A stretch of DNA of 17,620 nucleotides. It comes from Campylobacterota bacterium (GTDB taxonomy: Bacteria > Campylobacterota > Campylobacteria > Campylobacterales > JAADDG01). Shown one piece after another: positions 6,521-13,796 of the stretch. The stretch spans positions 1 through 17,620 of the forward strand of contig JAADDG010000204.1 in the NCBI GenBank assembly GCA_013154075.1, in the 5' to 3' direction. The translations under genes and the position numbers were made by a program. Numbering within the stretch: the stretch's first letter is position 1; every line of letters starts with the position of its first letter. The notes beneath the pieces are model-generated. The model had not been told where the DNA came from and did not search any database. It worked only from the letters and a program-made list of their open reading frames with translations.

Positions 6521-8833
6521 TTATTGATTAAGCTCATAAGCACCGATATCGGGCCTCTCCCCGCTATAATCATAACCAACCCCCTCTCCCGCATTCCAAG
6601 AGAGAGCTCTATCCAAAGTTATCGTTTTGTTTTTATAATCGGCACTTACCACAACGGCCTTTTTACCTCCTATCTTGATATCTTCACCCCTCTCAAGTCC
6701 CCATCTGCCCGTAAAATATCTCGCATCTTTCACTTTTACGACCTTACCGCTTCCTCCACTTTCGGTATACGTCAAAAATCCTCCCTTATCCACACAAGGG
6801 CTATTGGGATCCAATCTAAAATCATTTTTTAGCAAAGGATCGGGAGCGGAAATCGAATGGGGAGATCTTTTTCTCAAAGCCTCAATGGATTTATATATAG
6901 TATTGTTTATAATCACCTGATTCATCTGAGATATCAAAGGGAAAAATCCGTCATAATCTATCTCCCATTTAGTGGCATTACTTCTACCTACAACTTCAAG
7001 CATAATATAATATCCGCCCTTTTTATAAAAGATATTGTTTTTAATAACGTTATTTTCACCTTTTCCCAAATAAAAAAGATTTTCTTGTTTAACCTCAGAA
7101 GGATCATAAACTTCGGTACTGTAAAGAGTATTATGCACAAAAATACTATCCCTTACCACTCCACCATACGAAGCGCTTCCAAAAGAGTTATAATAATTTC
7201 TATAAGAGACGTTATTTCTAATCACCACATGAGTAATGAAAGAGTCTTTTTCCTCTTGATTTACCGCAATTCCGGGGCCGAAATTATCATGAATAAAATT
7301 GTTCTCCACCACTATATCCTCTCCCCCGTCAAGATAAAGGGCACTTGAATACTTATTTTTTCTCCCGTTTCCGTAAAGCTCGTTGTTTTTTATAAGACCG
7401 TATCTCGGAGTCCCAAGATGAGCGTAGCTTCCCGTATCCTTACCTATAATATCGATTCCTATAAAGTCATTATCATAAACCTTGTTATTAATGATTTTAA
7501 AATATTCCACTTTTCCATATACCGTCAAAGACTCGCTCTCTATTCCCTTTCTACCAGTATGGTTGTTATGGATCTTGTTTCCCTCTATCAAAATATGTCT
7601 AAGAGGCTTATCTTTATATCCTGCGAAAACTACTGCTTTTCCTATTCTCTCATTCTCCGGTATTTTTTCATTTTGATAACTAACTTCATTATATTTAAAC
7701 TCTATATACTCTCCTGGACCTTGAACTCTTATGGCGTTAGAAGTCGTTTTATCTATCTTCAAACCGATTATCTTCATATAAGAGACACCGTCCAAAAGTA
7801 TCGTTTGTTTATAGAAATCTTTATCATTTCTCGTTATTACCGGAACTTCGCCGGGATAATTTCTGATAGTTATATATTTACCTTTCTCTCCCGATTTATG
7901 AATATAAACCCTTCCCACATAAACGCCGCCTCTTAAATAAATAGTATCTCCCGGTTTAGCCGAATTTACAGCTTTTTGAATCGTCTTAAAAGGACTGCTT
8001 TCGGTTCCTGGATTGCTATCTGAACCATTTATCGAAACATAGATCGCATTACCGCTTGGAGTCATAAACTCGCTTTTTAATCTCTCAAACTCTTCACTCT
8101 CCAAAAAAGAATTTAGCACATACTCTCTACTTTTACCCTTCTTTAACTCGCCTACCCAAAAATCAAATCCTTCCTCATCGGCTACACGTCCCATTATGGT
8201 TCTATAAACTCTTTTTACAAACTCCTCATCAGAAACATTCTGAGATTTAAACTCATTTGAAAAAAAGAAAAATTTCACGATATCTTTAGAACTCTTAGAA
8301 CCGTCCTTTAGCGCATTAAACCAATAATCTATCTCGCTCTCTCCGGCATCCCTCTTTAAAATATAGTTATAAAACCTCTCTATAAAAGCCCTAAGCTTAT
8401 CGTCCGAAGAGACCTGAGAAATTCCATATTTTTTACATACGTCGCCAAACTCTTTAGATAAAGCGAAACCGTAAAATACCTGCATTTTAGGAAGTCCCTC
8501 TTCTTGCATCTCCCTAAGCCAATACTTCTCTCCTTCACTATCGGGTTCTCTATCGAAAAAAGTATTGTAATTTCTTTTTATAAACTCCTCATCACTTAAA
8601 TTAAGATTTTTAAACTCTTTGCTTATAAAAAAACTTCTTGCCACCGAAACCGCACTATCTCCGTTTTTCAATCTGTTTTTCCAATAAAAAAGTCCGCTCG
8701 AATCGGCCTCTCTTTCAAAAACATTTTTATAAAGTCTTTTTACAAAACCCTCTATTTCAGCATCGGAAGCACTCAAAGAAATAGGAGAAATAAAACTTAT
8801 CAATAAAATAAATCCGATCATAAATCTTTTCAT
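6521..8833 (-). CDS. Secreted DUF4214 plus right-handed parallel beta-helix protein
   Basis: This 770-residue protein has a signal peptide (about 1-22) and four DUF4214-type units (28-250), closely matching those of the 984-residue neighbour. A right-handed parallel beta-helix follows (about 264-700). The helix opens with Y-V-S-x-N-G-S-D-S-N-P-G-T and P-F-K-T-I-Q-K-A-V, then P-G-D-T-I-Y-L-R-G-G-V-Y. This is the typical start of DUF1565/NosD-like and family 9 polysaccharide lyase-like helices. The repeated N-N-x-[IV]-x-[DN]-N turns continue, and the chain closes with R-P-D-I-G-A-Y-E. A carbohydrate lyase, epimerase or glycan-binding role is plausible; I could not verify a catalytic site. The ATG is preceded by AAAGGA, and a TATAAT lies 31 bases upstream, divergent from the flagellar promoter. 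Confidence 0.85.
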   Translation of the reverse strand: MKRFMIGFILLISFISPISLSASDAEIEGFVKRLYKNVFEREADSSGLFYWKNRLKNGDSAVSVARSFFISKEFKNLNLSDEEFIKRNYNTFFDREPDSEGEKYWLREMQEEGLPKMQVFYGFALSKEFGDVCKKYGISQVSSDDKLRAFIERFYNYILKRDAGESEIDYWFNALKDGSKSSKDIVKFFFFSNEFKSQNVSDEEFVKRVYRTIMGRVADEEGFDFWVGELKKGKSREYVLNSFLESEEFERLKSEFMTPSGNAIYVSINGSDSNPGTESSPFKTIQKAVNSAKPGDTIYLRGGVYVGRVYIHKSGEKGKYITIRNYPGEVPVITRNDKDFYKQTILLDGVSYMKIIGLKIDKTTSNAIRVQGPGEYIEFKYNEVSYQNEKIPENERIGKAVVFAGYKDKPLRHILIEGNKIHNNHTGRKGIESESLTVYGKVEYFKIINNKVYDNDFIGIDIIGKDTGSYAHLGTPRYGLIKNNELYGNGRKNKYSSALYLDGGEDIVVENNFIHDNFGPGIAVNQEEKDSFITHVVIRNNVSYRNYYNSFGSASYGGVVRDSIFVHNTLYSTEVYDPSEVKQENLFYLGKGENNVIKNNIFYKKGGYYIMLEVVGRSNATKWEIDYDGFFPLISQMNQVIINNTIYKSIEALRKRSPHSISAPDPLLKNDFRLDPNSPCVDKGGFLTYTESGGSGKVVKVKDARYFTGRWGLERGEDIKIGGKKAVVVSADYKNKTITLDRALSWNAGEGVGYDYSGERPDIGAYELNQ

Positions 8834-8863
8834 TTCAAAATCCTTTCAATAAGCTGCAGAAAA

Positions 8864-8869
8864 ATTATA
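8864..8869 (-). promoter_or_regulatory. Probable -10 box of the beta-helix gene
   Basis: A perfect minus-strand TATAAT in an AT-rich setting lies 30 bases before the start codon. No convincing -35 is seen 16-18 bases upstream, which is common for sigma-70 promoters of Campylobacterota. Confidence 0.45.
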
Positions 8870-8904
8870 AATAAGATAAGTAAATGTTTAGCAAACCAAA
8901 AAGG

Positions 8905-8931
8905 TAAATAATTTTTTAGGTATGCCGATTT
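8905..8931 (+). promoter_or_regulatory. Sigma-28 (FliA) promoter of the flagellar operon
   Basis: TAAA (8905-8908), a 15-base spacer and GCCGATTT (8924-8931) match the sigma-28 consensus TAAAGTTT-N11-GCCGATAA in element order, spacing and the GCCGAT core. It lies about 28 bases before the FlaG start codon. This makes the operon a late-class, FliA-dependent unit, as expected for filament cap and flagellin chaperone genes. Confidence 0.8.
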
Positions 8932-8958
8932 AAGTAAAGAATAGAGAAAGGATTTGCC

Positions 8959-9318
8959 ATGGAAATACCGGGTCAAATCAAAATCGATCACTTTAACGAA
9001 CATCATAACGCAAATATAAAAAATAAAGTCATAGAAACCGTTAAAAATATAAACGAAAATGCCGATTTAAAAGATAAAAACGACAAAGAGGATAATAAAA
9101 CCAAAATAGAGGACTCTTTAAAAGAGCTAAACTTAAGAATGCAAAATCTAAATGTCGATATAGAGTTCAGCCTCGATGAAGACGGAGAAATATACTACGT
9201 CAAAGTGAAAGAGAAAAAGAGCGGAAAGCTTATAAGAACCATCCCCTCCGAAGAGAGTATGAAACTTTATAAAAAGCTAAAAGAGTTTATCGGAATAATT
9301 TTGGATAAGAAAGGATAG
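8959..9318 (+). CDS. flaG: Flagellar protein FlaG
   Basis: This 119-residue protein has a disordered, Lys/Asp/Asn-rich first half. A C-terminal FlaG domain (PF03646) follows, with the expected pattern I-E-F-S-L-D-E-D-G, V-K-V-K-E-K-K-S-G-K-L-I-R-T-I-P-S-E-E and a final I-G-I-I-L-D. In Campylobacter FlaG affects flagellar filament length; the mechanism is not settled. The ATG at 8959 has GAAAGGA seven bases upstream. It is the first gene behind the sigma-28 promoter and ends 3 bases before fliD. Confidence 0.92.
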   Translation: MEIPGQIKIDHFNEHHNANIKNKVIETVKNINENADLKDKNDKEDNKTKIEDSLKELNLRMQNLNVDIEFSLDEDGEIYYVKVKEKKSGKLIRTIPSEESMKLYKKLKEFIGIILDKKG

Positions 9319-9321
9319 AAA

Positions 9322-10968
9322 ATGGCCGGAGCGTTAAGTTCTTTGGGACTCGGAAGTCAAGGAGCGTTAAGTTACGACGTTATAGATAAATTAAAAGAGG
9401 CCGATAAAGCGGCCGTAATCAATCCGATCGATAAAAAACTCGAAAAATTACAAACGGAGAAAAAGGATCTATCCGTCATAACGACTCTTGTAGCCAAATT
9501 GAAAACTTCGGCAAGCTCTCTATCCGACGAAACTCTCTATCTGCACAGAAACACATCGGTAAACGGGGATTCCGTCTCCGCTACCGCCTCACCGGGCGTA
9601 GCGGTACAAGATATAAATATAGACGTTAAATCTCTAGCAAAAAGAGACATATACGAATCCAAAGGATTCGACTCGAAAAGCTCCACGTTTACCGACAAAG
9701 ACGATACCCTAACTCTAAAAATAGACTCTCAAGAGTTCAATATAGAGGTAAACTCTTCAATGACGATAGAGGAACTCGTAGATAAAATCAACGACGAAAC
9801 GGACGGAAAGATAAAAGCAAGCATTCTAAATACCGGTGGAGACAATCCGTATAAAATTATTCTAAAATCAGCCGAAACAGGAGCCGACAACAAAATAGAG
9901 ATAGGAGATTCCGACGTAGCTAACGATCTTCAATTCGACCAGATAGAAGAGGCACAAGACGCCACATTCACATATAACGGAATCAATATTACAAGGTCCT
10001 CAAACGAAGTTAAGGATCTGATAGTCGGACTTACTATAAATCTCGAAAAAACGGGAGAAAGCGTCATAAAAATAGAACAGGACAAAGATCTCATATCAGA
10101 TACTCTAAAAGATTTCGTAAAAAACTACAACGAACTTATGAGCAATCTAAACGAAACAATCAAATATGACGACAAAACCAAACAGGCCGGAACATTTCAA
10201 GGAAACAATACGATTATTTCCATAAAATCGGAGATAAACAGAGATCTTTTATCGGTAATAGACGGAAAAACGATGACCGATTTCGGTCTCAAATTAAACG
10301 AAGGCGGACTTTTGGAATTCGACAAATCCAAATTCGATGAAAAAATGAATGAAGATCCGCAAGCCGTTCAAGAATTTTTCGTAGGAAAAACTACAAAATA
10401 TCCCACCACCATAGCCATTCAAGATAAATATGAAACGGATGACGAATTGGAACTATCCGGTAACGATTTCGTTCTAAACGGCAAAGCGATAACTCTTCCT
10501 AAAGGAGAAGTGAATTTAAAAAATCTGGCAAAAGCCATAAACGATGCCGATATAGACGGCGTAAGAGCTACATACAACGACGATACAAAAAGATTCGAAA
10601 TTATAAAAAGTACCGGCGGGGACGTAATCATAGACGGAGATCCTACAAAACTTACGAAAATAGGAATAAATACCGGAGTAGTGAGCGGCAAAGTGGATCA
10701 AACGGAAGGTTTCTTCACAAAAATAAACAACTCCCTAAAAAATATGATAAGCGGAGAGCACTCCTCTTTGAAAATGTTTGAAAAAAGCATAGACGATCAG
10801 ACTAAAAAACTCTCAAAAGAGAGAGAACAGAGTCTAAAGAGATTGGATACGAGATACGAAATAATGGCGACGAAATTCGCCGCATACGACTCTTTGATAA
10901 ATCAAATGAATCAGCAATTTCAAGCGCTTCAAATGCAAATTCAAAGTGAAATAAACAGCAAACAATAA
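9322..10968 (+). CDS. fliD: Flagellar filament cap protein FliD (hook-associated protein 2)
   Basis: This 548-residue protein forms the cap at the filament tip that guides flagellin insertion. It has an FliD N-terminal domain starting A-L-S-S-L-G-L-G-S-Q-G, with hydrophobic heptads after it. A flagellin hook IN-type motif lies near residues 130-195 (D-D-T-L-T-L-K-I followed by T-I-E-E-L-V-D-K-I-N). The FliD C-terminal domain holds a second IN-like segment (about 370-440), and a coiled-coil end finishes the protein (about 490-548, ending in Q-A-L-Q-M-Q-I-Q). The length is within the usual range, somewhat shorter than Campylobacter FliD. The start is 3 bases after the FlaG stop, with AAAGGAT in the end of flaG. 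It lacks Cys, as is common for exported filament components. Confidence 0.95.
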   Translation: MAGALSSLGLGSQGALSYDVIDKLKEADKAAVINPIDKKLEKLQTEKKDLSVITTLVAKLKTSASSLSDETLYLHRNTSVNGDSVSATASPGVAVQDINIDVKSLAKRDIYESKGFDSKSSTFTDKDDTLTLKIDSQEFNIEVNSSMTIEELVDKINDETDGKIKASILNTGGDNPYKIILKSAETGADNKIEIGDSDVANDLQFDQIEEAQDATFTYNGINITRSSNEVKDLIVGLTINLEKTGESVIKIEQDKDLISDTLKDFVKNYNELMSNLNETIKYDDKTKQAGTFQGNNTIISIKSEINRDLLSVIDGKTMTDFGLKLNEGGLLEFDKSKFDEKMNEDPQAVQEFFVGKTTKYPTTIAIQDKYETDDELELSGNDFVLNGKAITLPKGEVNLKNLAKAINDADIDGVRATYNDDTKRFEIIKSTGGDVIIDGDPTKLTKIGINTGVVSGKVDQTEGFFTKINNSLKNMISGEHSSLKMFEKSIDDQTKKLSKEREQSLKRLDTRYEIMATKFAAYDSLINQMNQQFQALQMQIQSEINSKQ

Positions 10969-10985
10969 ATAAAAGGATAGAGTAA

Positions 10986-11375
10986 ATGAGCAATAATACG
11001 TTAGCTTACAATGCATACACCCAAAATCATCTCGGAGTTACATCTACCGAGAAACTGATAGAGATGCTTTATGAAGGCTTGCTAAAATTTTGCGCATTGG
11101 CCAAAAAAGCTATAGAAAAAGAGGATGTGGAAGAAAAAGCAAAGTATATAAACAAAGCCATCAATATCTTCGTAGAGTTGATAAACGATCTCGATTACGA
11201 AAAGGGCGGAGATATAGCCCACTATCTAAGCGGTCTCTATACTCATCAAATAAAACTTTTATCCTTAGCGAACATAAACAACAGCACACAAGAGATAGAT
11301 ACGGTAATAAACGTAGTTAAAGTTTTATTGGAAACTTGGAGAGAGGAGACGAAAATCGGTGCAATGGCTAAATAG
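10986..11375 (+). CDS. fliS: Flagellin export chaperone FliS
   Basis: This 129-residue all-helical protein starts with the FliS signature A-Y-N-A-Y-T-Q-N and then E-K-L-I-E-M-L-Y-E-G-L-L-K-F. This is the first helix that wraps the C-terminal helix of flagellin and prevents early polymerisation. AAAAGGATAG lies just upstream of the ATG, 17 bases after the fliD stop. Its last 17 bases overlap the next gene. Confidence 0.94.
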   Translation: MSNNTLAYNAYTQNHLGVTSTEKLIEMLYEGLLKFCALAKKAIEKEDVEEKAKYINKAINIFVELINDLDYEKGGDIAHYLSGLYTHQIKLLSLANINNSTQEIDTVINVVKVLLETWREETKIGAMAK

Positions 11376-11610
11376 TTTCAAAATAGCTCTTATAGAAGAG
11401 GATACGGAAAAATTAAAAGAGCTGATATCCGATATGCCCTGTTTCGAAAAACTCGAAGATATGCAAACGGCATTTTCACTGATATCCGAAGCCATATCTC
11501 TTATTACGCAAAAAAGAGATCAAATCAAAAAGGATATGGATAGATTGAACAAAGCGAAAAGTTTTCTCGATCTCGAACCCAAAAAGAACTCTTATGAATT
11601 CTTCTCATAA
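11359..11610 (+). CDS. FliT-like small coiled-coil protein after FliS
   Basis: This 83-residue, mostly helical protein has a leucine/lysine-rich coiled coil (about residues 15-70) and no membrane segment. It starts with GTG at 11359 inside the end of fliS, with GAGAGGAG (11341-11348) as a well-placed ribosome binding site. No usable ATG lies before codon 25. In Campylobacter, as I recall it, a small gene of unknown function follows fliS, and elsewhere FliT occupies this slot. A chaperone or regulator role is therefore inferred from position; sequence similarity to FliT is not evident by eye. Confidence 0.75.
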   Translation: MQWLNSFKIALIEEDTEKLKELISDMPCFEKLEDMQTAFSLISEAISLITQKRDQIKKDMDRLNKAKSFLDLEPKKNSYEFFS

Positions 11611-11685
11611 AAAATATTCAACTTATCTTACATAACAATCATACTTTATTAGGTTAAATAATATTAACTTATTAAAATAGATTTT

Positions 11686-11769
11686 AAAGGCGAATACCTC
11701 GCCTTCTTTCAAAAAGCTACCGAGCGAAACTACCGACTACCATTTTTTCGACTTTCTTCGCCTTTTTTT
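11686..11769 (+). repeat. Inverted-repeat element; possible terminator with competing stems
   Basis: AAAGGCGAA (11686-11694) is the perfect inverse of TTCGCCTTT (11757-11765), whose last Ts begin a run of seven (11763-11769). The same left arm can pair instead with TCGCCTT (11699-11705) in a compact 7-bp hairpin with a 5-base loop. Between them CTACCGA occurs twice and CTACC a third time. The compact hairpin could end the flagellar transcript. The whole could equally be a small dispersed repeat. Confidence 0.5.
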
Positions 11770-11890
11770 ATTACAAATAGTTTGTTTTAGAAATATCCGT
11801 AATAATTTTTCCTATTCTATCAAAAGATTTTAGCTTTTATTTATATTAAAAACTAAAAAATTATAATATAATTTCGATATTAAAGGTGAG

Positions 11891-11929
11891 AAAAAATTGA
11901 CAATTATTATTTAAAATTGTTAATTTTTT
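11891..11929 (+). promoter_or_regulatory. AT-rich inverted repeat with TTGACA, upstream of the glycan operon
   Basis: Two 15-base arms (11891-11905 and 11915-11929) are inverse copies with one mismatch, around a 9-base centre. The left arm contains TTGACA (11897-11902), a consensus -35 box. A good -10 at 17 bases is not present (TTAATT). It could be an operator or a weak terminator-like structure; the perfect TATAAT at 11862-11867 is an alternative promoter. Confidence 0.35.
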
Positions 11930-11981
11930 TAAAATAATTTTTACTATTTAAACTTTTGTGTTCTTATTTAAAGGAGTGGTG

Positions 11982-12986
11982 ATGAAAAATTTCGCATTGA
12001 TAGGAGCGGCCGGATATATAGCTCCAAGACATATGAAAGCCATAAAAGATACCGGAAACAATTTGGTGGCGGCGATGGATAGGTGTGATAGTGTGGGAAT
12101 CATAGACAGCTATTTCCCCGACGCCGATTTTTTTATAGAGTTCGAGAGATTCGATAGACACATAGATAAACTAAGAAGAAAGGGAACCAAAGTAGATTAC
12201 GTATCTATCTGCTCTCCAAATTATTTACATGACGCTCACATAAGATTCGCTCTAAGAAACCAAGCCGACGCAATTTGCGAAAAACCGATAGTTCTAAATC
12301 CTTGGAACATAGACGCTTTGGAAGAGATAGAGAAAGAAAGCGGCAAAAATATCTACAATATTCTTCAACTTAGACTTCATCCCTCAATCATGGCTCTAAA
12401 AGAAAAAGTAGAAAAAGAGCTAAAAGAGGATCCGAATAGAGTTTACGATATAGATCTTACATATCTTACAAGCAGGGGCAAATGGTATTTTATCTCATGG
12501 AAAGGAGACGAGAGCAAAAGCGGAGGTATCGCTACAAATATAGGAGTACATTTCTACGATATGCTCTCTTGGATTTTCGGAGAAGTTCAAGAAAACGTAG
12601 TTAATTTCAAAACCCCTTTTGCAAATGCAGGATATTTGAAATTAAAACATGCAAACGTAAGATGGTTCCTAAGCGTCATTTACGATTATATTCCTGATGA
12701 AATTAAGCAAAAAGGACAAAGAACATATAGAAGCATAACGGTAAACGGAGAGGAAATAGAATTTAGCGGAGGTTTTACCGATCTTCACACAAGAAGCTAT
12801 GAAGAGATTTTGAAAGGAAACGGTTTTAGATTAAACGAAGCGAGAAACGCTATAGAGATAGTATCCACAATCAGGAATTTAGAACCGGTCGGATTTAAGG
12901 GAGATTATCATCCGTTTTGCAAGAAACTTGAGAAAAACAGCATCCATAGCGTAAAAGAGACACTAAAAACCATGTTCACTCACTAA
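11982..12986 (+). CDS. wlbA: UDP-sugar C3 dehydrogenase of the WlbA/WbpB family
   Basis: This 334-residue oxidoreductase of the Gfo/Idh/MocA family resembles WlbA/WbpB, which oxidises UDP-GlcNAc-uronate at C3 in the route to UDP-2,3-diacetamido-mannuronate. Visible features are an N-terminal Rossmann fold with L-I-G-A-A-G-Y-I-A-P-R-H-M, then S-I-C-S-P-N-Y-L-H and the cofactor- and substrate-site C-E-K-P (K101). The substrate segment T-S-R-G-K-W-Y and G-G-I-A-T-N-I-G-V-H-F-Y-D (H190) follow, and the family-specific T-Y-R-S-I-T-V-N-G-E-E appears late. An upstream GTG would add eight residues, but ATG at 11982 has AAGGAG at the right distance and yields the family N-terminus. It is the first gene of the glycan operon, 9 bases before the next. 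Confidence 0.9.
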   Translation: MKNFALIGAAGYIAPRHMKAIKDTGNNLVAAMDRCDSVGIIDSYFPDADFFIEFERFDRHIDKLRRKGTKVDYVSICSPNYLHDAHIRFALRNQADAICEKPIVLNPWNIDALEEIEKESGKNIYNILQLRLHPSIMALKEKVEKELKEDPNRVYDIDLTYLTSRGKWYFISWKGDESKSGGIATNIGVHFYDMLSWIFGEVQENVVNFKTPFANAGYLKLKHANVRWFLSVIYDYIPDEIKQKGQRTYRSITVNGEEIEFSGGFTDLHTRSYEEILKGNGFRLNEARNAIEIVSTIRNLEPVGFKGDYHPFCKKLEKNSIHSVKETLKTMFTH

Positions 12987-12995
12987 GGATATTTA

Positions 12996-13796
12996 GTGAA
13001 AGCCATAATCTCTCACGACGTAGATCATATAACGGTTTGGGAGCATAAAGATCTTATAGTTCCCAAATTCGTTATAAAAAGTACGATAGAAGTTTTAAGC
13101 GGCACGATAGGCGCGAAAGATTACGCATTAAGATATAGAGATCTTTTGAAAAATAAGTGGCAAAATATAGAAGAGCTTATAGAGTTCAACAAAAAAGAGT
13201 CTATTCCATCCACCTTTTTTTTAGGAGTAAATAACGGAGTCGGTCTCGTCTACTCTTTAGAAAATGCCAAAAAGTGGGCGAAAAAAATTATAGAGAAAGG
13301 ATTCGACGCCGGAGTTCACGGAATAGCTTTTAATAATTTAAAGGATATGCAAAAAGAATTTGATATTTTCAAAGAGATCTCCGGTTCGGATAAGTTTGGA
13401 ATCAGAATGCATTACTTAAGAAACGATTCCGATACGCTAACGAATCTCTCTAAATGCGGTTATCTTTTCGACTCCACACAATATGAGATCAAAGATCCGT
13501 ACAAAATAGGAGATATGTGGGAGTTTCCTCTTCACATTATGGACGGATACGAGATATTTCAAGGTAAACCTTGGCAATATCTGAAAATAGAAAAAATAAA
13601 AGATTTAACAAAAAGAAAGATTGATGAAATAGATGCTAAAAATTTAAAATATATCACTATTTTGTTTCATGACAGATACTTTAACGACAGTTTCAAAACA
13701 TGGAAAGAGTGGTATTTTTTCGTAATAGACTATTTAAAACAAAACGACATAGAGTTCATCTCTTATAAAGATGCCATAAAGGAACTTGAAAAATGA
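12996..13796 (+). CDS. Divergent polysaccharide deacetylase-like (NodB fold) protein
   Basis: This 266-residue protein starts with GTG at 12996 behind TAAGGAT. Motifs of the polysaccharide deacetylase superfamily are recognisable but altered. Motif 1 is S-H-D-V-D-H (D8, D10), motif 2 is D-A-G-V-H-G-I-A-F (H108) with Phe where the second metal His is expected, and motif 3 is F-G-I-R-M-H-Y-L-R (R137). L-F-D-S-T and a late I-L-F-H-D (H225, D226) complete the set. There is no signal peptide, so it probably acts in the cytoplasm on a nucleotide- or lipid-linked sugar. Its position between a WlbA-type and a WbpI-type enzyme, overlapping the latter by 4 bases, ties it to the same glycan. Substrate and activity are unknown. 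Confidence 0.75.
   Translation: MKAIISHDVDHITVWEHKDLIVPKFVIKSTIEVLSGTIGAKDYALRYRDLLKNKWQNIEELIEFNKKESIPSTFFLGVNNGVGLVYSLENAKKWAKKIIEKGFDAGVHGIAFNNLKDMQKEFDIFKEISGSDKFGIRMHYLRNDSDTLTNLSKCGYLFDSTQYEIKDPYKIGDMWEFPLHIMDGYEIFQGKPWQYLKIEKIKDLTKRKIDEIDAKNLKYITILFHDRYFNDSFKTWKEWYFFVIDYLKQNDIEFISYKDAIKELEK

Larger units (their letters stand above)
11611..11981. other. Intergenic region between the flagellar and glycan operons
   Basis: This gap of 371 bp contains no credible gene. It carries a terminator-like inverted-repeat element (11686-11769), a perfect TATAAT (11862-11867) and a second, AT-only inverted repeat that embeds a consensus TTGACA (11891-11929). The ribosome binding site AAGGAG (11971-11976) of the next gene lies at the end. 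Confidence 0.6.

Noticed and set aside
6524..7936. Overlapping plus-strand frames opposite the beta-helix gene, up to 172 codons
   Set aside because: The sense strand encodes a clear signal peptide, DUF4214 units and a beta-helix; the antisense products have no family features.
11611..11981. tRNA, small RNA gene or attachment site in the flagellar-glycan gap
   Set aside because: No cloverleaf, no conserved tRNA loop sequence and no integrase nearby; only the two inverted repeats stand out.
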